From positions 42,192,012-42,256,011 of the forward strand of contig OU342630.1 in assembly GCA_910589415.1 (NCBI GenBank): DNA of 64,000 bases, given 5' to 3'. This document shows positions 23,999 to 35,210 of this stretch, one piece after another. Positions within the stretch are counted from its first letter, which is position 1; each line of letters opens with the position of its first letter. The notes under the pieces are model-generated. The model was not told the DNA's origin, searched no databases, and saw only the letters and a program-made list of their open reading frames with translations. The position numbers and the translations under genes were made by a program. Source of the DNA: Malachius bipustulatus (taxonomy: Eukaryota; Arthropoda; Insecta; Coleoptera; Melyridae).

Positions 23999-24793
23999 CA
24001 GGGTGATTCATTATAATGTCGCCCCCCTTTAACTTTGTTATTTCATGTGTCTCAAAAAAATTAAAATTAGGGTTATGTAGGTGCTAAAAAAGACTTTTTT
24101 ATACGTATAACAAAAATTTGAAAGTAGATCAGTATACAAGGAAAACCAAAAATTTAATTTTTTTTTTCAATGGATCACCCTATATATGAATTTATTTTTC
24201 GATTCCTCGTAAAATTCTAAGCATAATTTATATAACATACCGTATACCTAAATTCAATAGTTTCTGAAATATTCGCATTTGAAACTATTTAAAAAACCGT
24301 GTGTATAACTACCAAATTGAAAACCTCGATCATCTAAAAGATTTAAAATTAATAATTTAAATTAAAATAACCCAGAATTCATTGGAGAAAATGCGAACAA
24401 CCCTTATAAACCCTTATAAAATGTGTTGAAAAAAATGGAGGCCCAGTAGAGCATTTTATTGTTAGATTTCTTGATTTGCAACAGGTGTTTTATAAAATAT
24501 TTGATGATGTTTCAAATGCGAATATTTCAGAAGCCTTTGAATTTAGGTATACGGTATGTTATATAAGTTATGCTTAGAATTTTACGAGGAATCGAAAAAT
24601 AAATTCATATATAGGGTGATCCATTGAAAAAAAAAAAAATTTTTGGTTTTCCCTTTATACTGATCTACTTTCAAATTTTTGTTACACGTATAAAAAAGTC
24701 TTTTTTAGCACCTACATAACCCCACTTTGAATTTTTTTGGGACACATGAAATAACAAAGTTAAAGGGGGGCGACATTATAATGAATCACCCTG
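23999..24793. mobile_element. Long-arm foldback transposon
   Basis: CAGGGTGATTCATTATAATG at the left and its complement at the right, both abutted by TA. The arms (about 300 bp) share blocks such as GTCGCCCCCCTTTAACTTTG and AAATTCATATATAGGGTGAT in inverted form. The loop at about 24310-24480 is non-coding. A second CAGGGTGAT-like end appears inside each arm (24170s and 24610s), hinting at composite arms. Confidence 0.85.
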
Positions 24794-25063
24794 TACATAT
24801 AGGTATTCATATATTAATATTATAACACATGTAATATTTTATAAACTTCTAGGGTTGTCAAATTGTGTAGAGAACCTCAAATTGTACCTATGTGCCGGTT
24901 GCATATTGGAATAGGTACCCAGCGAGAAAAATTAAAACTAAGTGTCTAGTTGCAAAAATTTACTCTCATGTAAGTAGGTTGTACTTACAGGTATAGCATC
25001 ACGGTAGGGAATAATTTATTCAGAATTTTAGATGGAATTATCTGTATTACTTATAGTATTATA

Positions 25064-25680
25064 CAGGGTGTTCTACAAGCTCTATGACAAACTTTGACAG
25101 ATGGTAGGTTGCTTGATTTAAACATATTTTTTTTAATAAACATGGGTCCGATTCGTTTTTGTTTAGAAGTTACAAGCATTTAAAGAATCGTAATTTTTTC
25201 AGTTTTTCCCGAAATTTTTTCAATTTCCCGAATAAATGGATAGGTCAAGGAGGTCCAATATCATGGCCACCTCGTTCTTCCGATCTGAATCCTCTGGATT
25301 TTTATTTATGGGGACACATGAAGCAGCTGGTCTACCATGTTGAAATCGCTACCCATCAGCAGTTACTTGAAAGAATTCAAGATGCAGCTAACCAAATAAG
25401 AAATGATCCAAATCTCATTCTTCGAGTGACCGAATCTTTAGTTCGTCGATGTGAGGCTTGCATTCAAGCTGAGGGTGGACATTTCGAACAATTTTTATAG
25501 TCTTAAGTTTTGTGATTATCATCTAATTTAAATTTTTATTGTTGATTGTTAATAAAGGTTAAATGCTTGTAACTTCTAAACAAAAACGAATCGGACCCAT
25601 GTTTATTAAAAAAAAATATGTTTAAAATCAAGCAACCTACCATCTGTCAAAGTTTGTCATAGAGCTTGTAGAACACCCTG
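25064..25680. mobile_element. Internally deleted Tc1/mariner-type element with transposase remnant
   Basis: Ends CAGGGTGTTCTACAAGCTCT and its complement are flanked by TA. The terminal inverted repeats are about 120 bp, through AATCGGACCCATGTTTATT and AAGTTACAAGCATTTAA. Between them lies only the 3' part of a transposase gene (25225-25500). This directly links the CAGGGTG ends that recur in this window to a DDE/D transposase of the Tc1/mariner superfamily. Confidence 0.88.
25225..25500 (+). pseudogene. C-terminal transposase remnant
   Basis: An open frame of about 90 codons from WIGQGGPISWPPRSSDLNPL through DFYLWGHMKQLVYHVE to a natural-looking terminus, CIQAEGGHFEQFL and a stop at 25498-25500. 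The PPRS-DLNPLDFYLWG motif carries the third catalytic aspartate of mariner-superfamily transposases. The N-terminal DNA-binding domain and the first two catalytic aspartates are missing, so it cannot act as an enzyme. Its frame continues upstream into AT-rich sequence that is not transposase-like, consistent with an internal deletion. Confidence 0.85.
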
Positions 25681-26165
25681 TATGTATTATATGTACTTAT
25701 AGGTACTTTGTACCTACCTATGAAAGCGGCACATTGTGACTATAGTTCAGTTCCGAATCGGAAGATACCTTATCAGATTTGCAATCAAATTTCATGTTTA
25801 CATAGGTGATTCAAAGAAGTCGTATTTAAAAGTGTACGGAACAAACTTAATTTTATAGTTTTACACGAATCACCCGGATTTCTGTCTCGAAATTTATTGT
25901 TTTATTAAACATTCGAGGAAAAAATTGTGAAGTGTAACTTACCTGCCATAGGCGGGCACAGTCATTTGCTTTGGAAATTTATAAACGTAAATTGCCTCAC
26001 TTGCTTCTTTTCATGATCCAAGTTTTAAGTGACTCGATGATATAATATCTAATTATACATAATTATTATTGTAAGTAAATAGCTGGATATACCTATAGGA
26101 TAATAGTTTCACCCGGTAGCTTATCCCGTAAAATATCCAAGTGTCATATTCTCGATTTTTACAAA

Positions 26166-26720
26166 ATGGAATTTGCAGAAAATTCTAGTGCGTCACAATC
26201 GAAAAAACGTCACGTTCTAACGCAAAAAGAGCGTGTAATGGTGAATAATGTGTATAAGGGTCTTAAGGATAGGTACCCGGATATGCTAGTGAAAGAGGTA
26301 GTTACTTTGTGTGCTAGTTTAACTAATATGTTTCTGTTTGTATACGGTCTTCAGAGTTATCAAGAATCCCAATATTGAGAAACCAAATAAAGATGGAACT
26401 TCTGGTCGGCGGAACAGAATTATACTCGATGATGACGTGAAGTATGCTATTCGTCGAAAATTTTATGCCGCATTTTTTATAAATGAAATTCCTACTTTAA
26501 GTAAAATTCTAGCAGAGCTGAACAACGATGAAAGTCTGCCAAAGATATCTCGTCAAGTACTGATTCGTAACTTTACGCGAAATGAACATCCTTTACCTAC
26601 CAGAAAAGTAACGGAAAAATCATATTGATCGAACGAAATTAGTTGTTTTCTGGCGCAGAAATTTTTTTAATAAATTTCGGGAGCATCGAAGATCACAAAG
26701 AAACGAATATTCAGATACAC
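26166..26720 (+). pseudogene. N-terminal transposase relic
   Basis: From ATG at 26166 the frame encodes SQSKKRHVLTQKERVMVNNV and KEVVTLCASLT, a helix-turn-helix DNA-binding start of the kind found in insect DDE transposases. The homology then moves to the frame of 26338-26628 (VYTVFRVIKN, RNRIILDDDVKYAIRRKF, PTLSKILAELNND). It decays after 26628, where a FWRRNFFNKFREHR-like segment needs yet another frame. The catalytic region is absent. Probably a 5' fragment of a Tc1/mariner-like or related element; ends were not identified. Confidence 0.65.
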
Positions 26721-26939
26721 ATAAGATGTATTACAATCGTATTCAGAATAAAGCCCCCTTTAAAACTGGCAAGTCGTGCGCCACTGACATCTGCTTTCCC
26801 CTTACGTTTATTCTCCGCAGATCTCTAGAAGGCAAAACTGATAAGGTCTCTTCCCATTACGCACTGAACTATAGTTCGTATTTCAAATTGGCTGCTTCCA
26901 AGAATTATATGATTGATAGTTTTGTAATAACTTGAAGGT

Positions 26940-27535
26940 GGGAATATTTGCATTTATTTTCGTTCCTCTTTTATTGTGAATACGTACTGTGTCATAATTA
27001 TAATAATATCTTTCCGGGGCAGTCTTTTAATTATTGAATGTGACTTCTTCAAAAGTTTGAAAATTATGAGTTTCATTTTTGATTTAATTATAGCTCTTGA
27101 ACTCAGTTCAGATCTAACCGCTGCTTTGTATTAGTTTAATTAATTCTCATAAACAGCACCCCACGATATCATATGGAAATCGGCCCTCGTTTGACATTGA
27201 TGAAATTCATATAGGTAATATAATTATCTTTTTTTTTATAAAAAATTCACATGCACTGCAGCAGGATAATTTCTATAACGCTATGAGTGGTTCAAAAGCG
27301 GAGTTACAGATTCACGTTAATATCTTTGAATCGTTGCAGGCTCGGTTGCAGGTTATATTATATTCCTCAGCAAATCCACCCCTTGAAATTCTATTCAAAA
27401 GTGGTGCGGTTCTAGGTATAGGTACGTGAAAGAAGTCTGAAATAAGGTAGTACGAGTTTATGAGATCACTCTTCGCCAAACCTGCAACATAGTCATGCTA
27501 AGACATGCTCGCTCCGAGGCTCACGCCAAATAACC
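26940..27535. other. Non-coding stretch
   Basis: No feature supported. Sequence is AT-rich with no paired inverted repeat seen. Confidence 0.45.
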
Positions 27536-27539
27536 GAAA

Positions 27540-28530
27540 AGATGACATAGAGGAATAGAAAGAAACCGCTGGCTGCAATTCTCCAATATGGCTCCAATAT
27601 TTTCTTAGCATTAAATTCAACATGGTTTTTATCGGCCCAAGCTGGAATCTCTTGCAGGTGATTGTTCAGTTGACAGTAACTGCAACGTCATCTTTGACAT
27701 TGGACAGATCTGAAAGTCGACGGAAGAATATGAAGAAAATAATCCCGCCAACAAGTTCGCCTTCTCAGTAGCCGTAGATGCAATAGTCTCGTCTATCCAT
27801 AAGTAGTGGAATCATTGATCTGGTGAAGTTCTGGTTGACTGCCTTAGAGATCAATCAAAAAGATTTCGAACCGTTAGAGCAGGAGAGAAGTTGGCTCCTA
27901 ATTCTTTGGATATGTCAGCTTCCTTGGTTTGTTCTATTATTTATTTGCATCTGTTTCGAGTAGGAATGAAATTGTGGTAATTCGTGCCGTCGGGGATCGC
28001 TCGCCACTTGCGAAAAGCAAGCTGTTTGGATGCGACAGCTTCCTTGCATCTTTTGTTGAACCAAGGTTTCCTGTTTGAGGGCTTAGGCTTCCATGCCTGT
28101 TAAGGCTTGAGCAACTTCCCCAGCACAAACAAGTGGATCATTAGAGTCGAAACAAATGCTCCGCCATGGAAAAGCTCCATAATTTTTCCTGAGTTTTTCC
28201 CATTTGGATGAGCTATAGTCTCAGACTATATACAGTTTACTTGCTTATTTGACACTAATTGTAGAACGCATGATGTTGAGAAGAAGGCTGAGGAATCCAG
28301 TGGAGCTTTCACCTTAATAATATTTATTTGAGGGTTCGTGGTCAAAAAGAGATGGAGAAGGCTAGCAGATTCTCCCTCATGGTTGCGAATGCGGGTTAGT
28401 TCGTCAACGAGCTGGATAAAACCACGGCTAATCACAAACGATTCAGCTTCACGGGCTTCTTCATCAGTGAAGTTTGAGTGTTTAAAACAGTAGTTGATGT
28501 TATATACATTAAAATATCCCAAGATGGCTA
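27540..28530 (-). pseudogene. LINE endonuclease and linker relic
   Basis: On the minus strand, 28522-28226 encodes GYFNVYNINYCF (GDFN-like endonuclease box with D changed to Y), AREAESFVISRGFIQLVDEL, SLLHLFLTTNP and APLDSS, the C-terminal half of the apurinic-type endonuclease of Jockey/CR1-type LINEs. Further down, about 28110-27930 gives KPWFNKRCKEA and FRKWRAIPDGTNY, then NRCK, the segment between endonuclease and reverse transcriptase. Stops and frame changes are frequent. The reverse transcriptase itself is not present here. Confidence 0.72.
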
Positions 28531-28689
28531 TCCCGGCTTTAGGGTAACTTATTTGTAAAAAATGCCCTATACTGTTTATCGCTTGCTGTTTGGTATAAGC
28601 ATCAGATAAATCTAGTCGTTTGGCGGTCTATTATCCTAAGTCAATGACATCAACGGTGAAAACAGCAAAACAATTGAAGTTCACGAAAT

Positions 28690-29000
28690 GAGATATTCCC
28701 AAAAACGAAACTTTTAAAATAGGAAATCCTGCGTATATTATTACATTTCGATAATATTGTCTGGAGAAATTGATTTAAAATGGCTTACACGGTTTGCGGT
28801 TAAAGTGAAAAGTTTATGTGAGATACAAAAAAGCGAAAATCGCCGTTATCCAGTTTCAAAAAGCAGTTTAGAACTAAAACCGCCCAAGATATCAGAAAAC
28901 ATCGTACATATTCCTATCTTAACTTTTCATCTTATATCCTATTGGGTAGATGAAAATAAATGTTTGCACAGGGTGATAAAAAATCTGAGATTTCTCAATG
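28690..29000. repeat. Single arm related to the 22771-23641 foldback family
   Basis: This segment matches the central part of the left arm at about 23030-23250 at moderate divergence: AAAAAGCGAAAATCGCCG, CCTATCTTAACTTTTCAT, and a CAGGGTGATAAAAAATCTGA segment that corresponds to TTTTTTATCACCCTG in inverted register. No second arm was found close by. The open frame at 28757-29062 is carried by this repeat and resembles the frame at 23034-23249 only because the repeats are related. Confidence 0.6.
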
Positions 29001-29504
29001 CGTTGCTAAATAAAAAAAATCTTAATAGAACAAATGTTTCTGTACCATATAAGGAATATTAGGCTAAGCGCGCCACATGGACTATGACCAGTTCCAGTTA
29101 CAAGCTCTAAAAGCATTCCAAATCGCTCACAGTTTTTAAACTATCACAAACTGACATGCGCATTAAATCAGTTGTGAACCGACACATGCGTAATTCTCGT
29201 ACAGTACCGAGCATTCAGTTGGAACAAACCTATAATTTCACATTTCACATAACTATTACGATAGTGTTTGTTTTTTTATTTATTTTATTAACGGTAACGG
29301 AATTAGAGACATTCAAATAATTCTACCTATTCCTTGAGTTCAATAAAATTTGTCAATGCAGCATCGTTGTTCAAATTGGGATTTGATAATAGAACTAAAA
29401 CAGATTTTGAATAATATTTTCGGATATGTATCCCCGCACAGCGATATTTGTTGTTTAAAACGTTGATGGACTGGTCATTTCATATTATGTTTCTATAGTA
29501 ACAC

Positions 29505-29770
29505 CTTAATCTGGGTATTATGGACCTACATTTCTTGGTCAGTACTTAGATGGGTGACCAATTATAGTGGTAAATAAAAAAGTCCGTGACCGATCGTGCT
29601 CCGGGAGGTACGTTAAAAAGGGGGTCCCGGCTGCTTCACAGCAGTCGTTAAGTTACGTCAGAGGCCCTTGAGGCTACTTGAAAACTTCTGACACTTGGGC
29701 TTTACCACAGCCATACGATATTTATTTATATATATATATATATTTATATATTTATTTATTTATTTACATA
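29505..29770 (+). mobile_element. SINE with 5S rRNA-like head
   Basis: The segment TTGGTCAGTACTTAGATGGG followed by TGACC at about 29540-29564 is almost the box C internal control region of 5S rRNA (canonical GGTTAGTACTTGGATGGGTGACC). It is followed by a body with GTGCTCCGGGAGGTACGTTA, GGTCCCGGCTGCTTC, GTTAAGTTACGTCAGAGGCC and TTCTGACAC. The end is a TTTATATATATATATATTTA tail. A 5S-derived RNA polymerase III head, a unique body and a simple-repeat tail are the layout of a SINE3-type element. The upstream half of the 5S region is decayed, so this copy is probably old. Confidence 0.75.
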
Positions 29771-30008
29771 CTATTTTTATTCCTAAAGAAGTGTATCCAA
29801 TGAAGTGTTTTCACGTTTTCTGCTGTGATACCATTCATGTACACCATTTCGGGATTACCCTGTATATTTAGGAAATATTCTCAAAAATTTGGTCATGTGA
29901 TATACTTCTTTCAGTTGGTAAAATTTTCACCCCTCTGCTTGGTCAGAATGGGAAGGCAGCAATCTGCTAATTTGTTATTTCCAATTCATTAATCCTCTAT
30001 GACCCTTT

Positions 30009-30228
30009 ATACCTCATGGCCGAAATAACGTGAAATAGCTGTCATTACTAAAAAAGCAATTTCGGAGAAAAGGCAAGCAGAAACTTACGTTTGGAGGACC
30101 ATTTCTCTTTGCCGCTTCTCCATCAGTGAAAATGTTCCTCCAAACGTAAGTTTCTGCTTGCCGTTTATCCGAAATTGCTTTTTTTTGGTAATGTCGGTTA
30201 CTGTACGTTATTTTGGCCCTGAGGTATG
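30009..30228. repeat. Palindromic foldback element
   Basis: About 95-bp arms pair almost end to end: AAACTTACGTTTGGAGGA on the left with its complement TCCTCCAAACGTAAGTTT on the right, AAGCAATTTCGGA with TCCGAAATTGCTT, and the outer ATACCTCATGGCC with GGCCCTGAGGTAT. The loop is about 25 bp. No coding sequence. Probably a MITE, superfamily not assigned. Confidence 0.7.
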
Positions 30229-30229
30229 G

Positions 30230-32690
30230 GTATAAATATTAGATAATTGAATGCATTCGAAATTTTGCAACTAAAACAACGAAGTCTGCATCATACATGC
30301 TACAGATATCGTAACCGACCAATTAGCAGCCAACCCTATAACGTATTATTCATACGTCAATTAGTTCATTGGAATAATGGAAATTAATTTCCTCCGACCG
30401 ACAACAGATCAAGGTGGACTGGAAACTGGAAACAACTGGAAGCTATGATTCGAAGAGCTGGATTATTGTTAATTGAAAAAACTGAACTTTACCACATATG
30501 TTATATAAACTTTTAAATGTGTAGATGATGATGAGGCGATAGTTCAATTAAAGCCATTTTCCTGAAAAGCGGCCAACAGGGTATAGCATTCTTGTAAGAG
30601 TTTTATAAACATTTTGCCTGTGTTCTAAGTCATGCGGTTAATACGCAATAATGGATTGGTTGCGGGGTTCCAGTTGGATGGTCTCCAATAGGTATTCCTG
30701 ATATAACGTTATCGGGCTATATTTTTTGTGCACGCCTGTTGAAAATAATTATGTCTATTTCCAACAACGAATCAATCAGACAAGATTGCTAAAACATTTT
30801 CCCAATACATGGACTTCTGTAGAAGTGTAGATAAAAAGTTCTTGTTCATTTTCTCACCTGAAAGTGTACTTTGCATGCGTTGAATTATTGTAAAGCGCGC
30901 GCATTTCGAAACTTTAATTTAGGTATAAGTCTAGAGTTTCGCACAAACGTATTGTAACGCTCATAGAATTTCATTAAATGATTTAGGGGCTAGTTCCATT
31001 TATTTGTTTACTTATTGTTTTTTTTTAATAATCAGCACCTGTATCTGAATGTTTGGTTGCCTACCATTCTCCCTGGTAAAATTTAAATTTACGGCATTTG
31101 GAATAATATCAATCTTTTTTTCTTCTTTGATAACAGAATGATTAAAAATAAAAATTTCCTGGAGCAATTAACAACTTCAATTATTAAAGAGAAGAATTGA
31201 ATATTTTGGGAGCGGGTTGTTGCTTCCTTGTTAGGGTGAAAATTCGTCAAGCACAATTATTGTGAATTAGGGTAGCAACAATTAAAATTTATGTGGCATA
31301 TGGTTCCGGCCGTGGTGTGTGGTGGATTATATGTTTTCGATAATATCGGATAAAATTCCCAAAGTTGTCTTGTTCTTCTCGACAATTCGTGAAACAGGAA
31401 AGAAAGAAAGAGAAAACCCTCATGGGATTGGGGTAAGTACATTGTTCAGTTGCTTGACCTTCAAATTCTGAGGGGGATATGTTTGTTTCAGGGTTTTTTT
31501 TCTCTATATTACCTACAATCATTATTATTTCTTCTGAGTTTTGATATCCAACATTGTTGAGGCTACTGTTGTCACCATCGCTGTGAGGTGCTGTTTTCGT
31601 ACTCCTATTTGAGCATTCCGAGCTGTTCCTGCAGGCGCCATTGTGGCAGAGGAAAGACTGCAGCCAGGTTTTTATAATTAGCCCTCGATCATTGACACCT
31701 CGTGAACGTAACTTAACTGCATTACTACAGCAGATTGCCTTATTTAAATTTTTATTAATTCGGAATTTTTATGTAATTATATTTGTGAAGCCTCCAAAGA
31801 GCTGTTTTGCGGACCGCTTTAACATTGTTATCTATACGTGAAATAATTTCATATTATATTGTCGGTGGTTATTTTGAAATTTTAGTGCAACACAATAAAC
31901 CTCATTTAGGTACTCTTTTATATTAAACTTGGTTATTACATTATATTTTTGCTTGTTACCGAATTCTTTTTTCTTTTATAATATTAATTAAAGTGCTTAT
32001 TTTTCTGAACTTCCATCTATTACATCAACAGCAACTATAAACTTGACCTAGCAGGAGAGGGCTAGGAGGGATCGAACCCTCCCGCGGAGCTAGCTTGACC
32101 TATCCTTTTTTTTACTTTTTGTGCTTACTTGACGTAATAATTGTAGGTACTCGTATTTTTTTTATTATTATATATTTTTTTTCTTTCCTCCTTTCTCTTC
32201 TGAATTTTGCACACCTCCCTACCTCTCCCTCTTTAAGGTGTAGCAGTACATTTACTATTTTTCTATAATTAGACTGATGTTAAAAATTTAAACTGACAAA
32301 TATCGCTCAAACGGCTATATTTGTGGATCAATGTTATTCAAAATGTTACCTACCAGTTTGTGTCTGTTATACATGTCTCAGATTCACTTCTCTGTACAGG
32401 AATCTCAGTTCCTATTACACCTACAACAAAGGTTAAATGGGAATAGTTTTAGGGGAAACTTAGTGCATTCGATAACCGGTTTCAGACTTACGATCGGTCA
32501 ATTAGTTTTGGAAATATCGGCCAAAAACCGAAAATGGCTGGTTTCGTTTTTCGCAAGTAAATCCGAAACGGTTAATTTGACAGCTGTCAAAATGTAACAT
32601 TATTCGGACACTTTTTAAAGACTGATAAGATAGCGTGTATGACAGGTCTCAATCGTCTTTTGTTATTCCGAAACCCGCCTCAACTTTCGT
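30230..32690. other. Non-coding stretch
   Basis: No gene or paired repeat is supported. Short open frames at 31257-31522 and 32331-32597 have no recognisable domain. A T-arm-like sequence at about 32060-32080 is discussed under rejected items. Confidence 0.45.
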
Positions 32691-32691
32691 T

Positions 32692-32985
32692 TTTCTTATG
32701 ACCGTCATATTGGATTTTTCCCTTTTTAAGCGCAATTTGTCTGATACTAAGATGTACTACTTATATCACTACGAGTTATAATATTTTGAAAAAATCCAAT
32801 ATGGGTCCATAAGAAAAAAATATAACTACTATGGAAGTGCTAGAGACTTGACAATTGTTTTTGGATTCCTTGTTGAAAAGTGTCCTAATAATTAAGATAG
32901 CGAAAAATCGAGAGTTACCTATCTTTTTTTCTTATGGTCGTCATATTGGATTTTTTTAAACTCGTAGTGTGTTATAAAAATAGAA
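32692..32985. repeat. Triplicated inverted module (CATATTGGATTTTT)
   Basis: TTCTTATGACCGTCATATTG followed by GATTTTT at about 32692 is inverted at 32789-32817 and present again in direct orientation at about 32933-32960, where the match extends through AAACTCGTAGTG (inverted CACTACGAGTT at about 32776). The set can fold as two alternative hairpins. A similar CCATATTGGGTTTTTC hairpin lies at 60733-60942, so this is a dispersed family. Confidence 0.55.
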
Positions 32986-33085
32986 AGGTAGCATTATGAT
33001 GAGTATATGATGAGTATTATAATGAAGTATTATGATGACAGGGGCTGAATCTTTTCATCCTGTGTAGGATAAATTTACTGTTTAA

Positions 33086-33160
33086 TTAATTATTTCAATT
33101 AGTAAATATTAAATAAAGAGGGTCAACAGTCCTGAATCCCAGCTTTCCTTCTTCTACTAT
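33086..33160 (+). repeat. 75-bp direct repeat, left copy (pair at 50774)
   Basis: TTAATTATTTCAATTAGTAA followed by ATATTAAATAAAGAG and CAACAGTCCTGAATCCCAGC recurs with few differences at 50774-50848. It contains an AATAAA polyadenylation-type signal. The two copies bracket the 33246-50387 transposon but lie outside its TA flanks, so they are not its target duplication. Confidence 0.7.
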
Positions 33161-33245
33161 GAGAAATGGAACAATTTTTCTACTTAAATTAATTGGTTAT
33201 ATGGAGTGTGAAAAATAAAAAATATGAAATAGCAGACGAAATGTA

Positions 33246-33930
33246 CAGGGTGGGCCATTAAGCGAGGTAAGCGGCTGTATCTCAGAAACTAATGATCGTA
33301 GAGAGTTACGGTAAAAAATTTTATAGGTTAAGTGGGCAAGGGAAAATGCTGGAAATTATTTTCAAGTTTCCAAGATGGCTGCCAGAGGGCGTTTGCACCA
33401 TCTTGAATGACATAAAGTTACGTTTCTTGTGATTTTCCCCAATGAATGTAACAAAAAAGTATTTGCGTTTTAATGTTATCTTAAAGTTTAACATTTTTTA
33501 TAGAAACAATTTTTCTCTATCTTTCGAAATAAAGTGGTGGGGGGTATTTGAATGTTGTTTTAAACAAATGCCTGTAACTTCGAAACGGCTTCAATGATTT
33601 GGATAAATTTGGTATAATTGGAAAGAGCATTTCTTGGGCTTTTAGGTTTCTTGTGACAATGACAGTTGTGACCTACACGGCCGCCGATAGAGGGCGTTAT
33701 CCGACAATATAACCAAAATATTGGATTTTCTCAAAAAATTTAAATGCGATGATATGACTTTTTTTAGACTAGAAAATAGACAAATGATCAACCAATAAGC
33801 TTGCGCAAACCGCATCTTAATATCTTTTTCCTAACTCAAATTATTAAAAAAATACCAAACCAAGAAAATTCATATATCCCCATTTAAAAATGCATCGGTC
33901 GCTTTCGATAAGAAGGCAATTAGTAGGCCA
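33246..33930 (+). repeat. Left terminal inverted repeat (~690 bp)
   Basis: Pairs with 49698-50387 with few substitutions. Shared blocks include TTCCAAGATGGCTGCCAGAG, GATAACGCCCTCTAT in opposite sense, and at the inner edge TGCATCGGTCGCTTTCGATA. The inner 60 bp are the 3' end of the transposase gene, so the coding sequence runs into the inverted repeat. Confidence 0.9.
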
Positions 33931-34620
33931 TGGAAACAAAAGCCAAACTCCTCACGCGTTTTCGTAACGATTTTCCTTTTAAATTGCCTTCCGTCATATT
34001 CCACACATTGTTCCAGTCTTTCTTGAGTCAGCAGAACCGCAGCCTCGATTTCTGCCGCTGATAGTTTTGAGTTTCGAATTCTGTTTTCCATATCCATTCG
34101 TGTTGTTGGTGGAGTTTGAAAAACAATGTCTTTTAAGCGTCCCCAGAAGTAAAAATCAAGACATGTCAAGTCGGGAGATTTTGCCGGACAAGGAAATCGG
34201 CTTCCCCTTCCTATCCAGCGTTCTCGAAAGATCCAGTAAATATGGTTTCGGACATTAATTGAATAATGTGCCGGACAACCATCTAATAGCAGAAGCATAG
34301 TTCTCCTAGTTTCGAGTGGCACATCTTCCAACAAAATTGGCAAGTCGTTGATCAAAAACTCTAAGAAGCGGTTACCAGTTACAGCTTGATCAAAAAAGTA
34401 AAGTTCAATAATTCTGTCCCCAATGATACCGCACCACACATTTAGGCTCCAGCGTCCCTGCTGCTGCACTTCTCTCTCTTAACCAACGTTGATTTTCAGC
34501 GGACCATAATAATGCATATTATGAAGGTTTACTCTACCATCACTATTTAAGGTAGCCTCGTCGATCCAGAGAATTTCCTTTAAGAAATTTCCGTTTTCCT
34601 CAAGTATGCCTAGCATCCAT
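33870..34620 (-). pseudogene. DD41D-type transposase, broken
   Basis: The open part (34469-33870, 199 codons) encodes QGRWSLNVWCGIIGD, LLLLDGCPAHYS with the second catalytic aspartate, and CPAKSPDLTCLDFYFWG with the third. By my count 41 residues separate these two aspartates, as in the DD41D lineage (rosa/VISITOR-like) of the Tc1/mariner superfamily. Upstream, 34470-34620 still encodes LWIDEATLNSDGRVN, with the first catalytic aspartate, and HNMHYYG, but it is joined only through frameshifts and a stop. The N-terminal DNA-binding domain was not found. The C-terminal codons lie inside the terminal inverted repeat. Confidence 0.85.
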
Positions 34621-35206
34621 TATGACAATAATTTAATCTATTACCGAAGTCTTGTTTATTTAGCGCCTGGTGCAAGACTATGTGGTAAGGATGTAATATA
34701 AAAGTAGAAAACAACATAATCAGTAGTAAAAAATAATAAAACCAGAATAACACTGAATTTGTATTTGAGGGTATGTGCTAAGATACTTGGAATAAGATAA
34801 AATTATTCACCTATATACTTTCAAAATATTTCTAACAGTTGTCCGTGCAACAAATTCCCAAGTCTAGAGACAATGTTCTAGTTTCTACATGTCTATAAAA
34901 TTCTATGTAAGCCAAGACATTGATAACATTTTCTTCGGTCCTTCCATTGCGACGCCTGCGACGTTTAGCACAACGAAAACTTCTAGTAGGTATCGCGTAA
35001 TCGCTGTACCAAGCGCGGAAACATTCTTCTCCCGTAATGAAGGCGATCTGGATACCGTGCCGCGTACTGTCTTACAGCTATAGCTACATTTTGAAAACAC
35101 TCAAAATAAATCGCAATCATGTCAACGGCTTCATTATTTAATTTTGTGAGAAGCATTTTGATTAAAAAGTACTCAAATTATATGCAATCAACAATAATAG
35201 TGGGCT
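34621..35206. other. Interior of the transposon upstream of the transposase remnant
   Basis: The expected N-terminal transposase region could not be recognised. Two opposed 64-65-codon frames at 34889-35100 lack clear homology. Confidence 0.4.
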
Positions 35207-35210
35207 GCGT
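35207..35210. other. Target-site duplication GCGT, left
   Basis: GCGT directly precedes the left LTR and is repeated directly after the right LTR (49636-49639). A 4-bp duplication is usual for many Ty3/Gypsy elements. Confidence 0.8.

Noticed and set aside
26643..26935. Open frames after the transposase relic
   Set aside because: Only the first few dozen bases continue transposase homology; the rest has no recognisable features.
32055..32085. tRNA-like T-arm (GGAGGGTTCGATCCCTCC on the minus strand)
   Set aside because: The T-arm stem and loop look right, but no convincing acceptor, D-arm or anticodon arm could be folded around it.
34889..35100. Possible hAT transposase C-terminus (RYRVIAVPSAETFFSR)
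   Set aside because: Only a loose resemblance to the RYL-IPATS-ASERVFS motif, over too short a stretch and with an equally open frame on the other strand.
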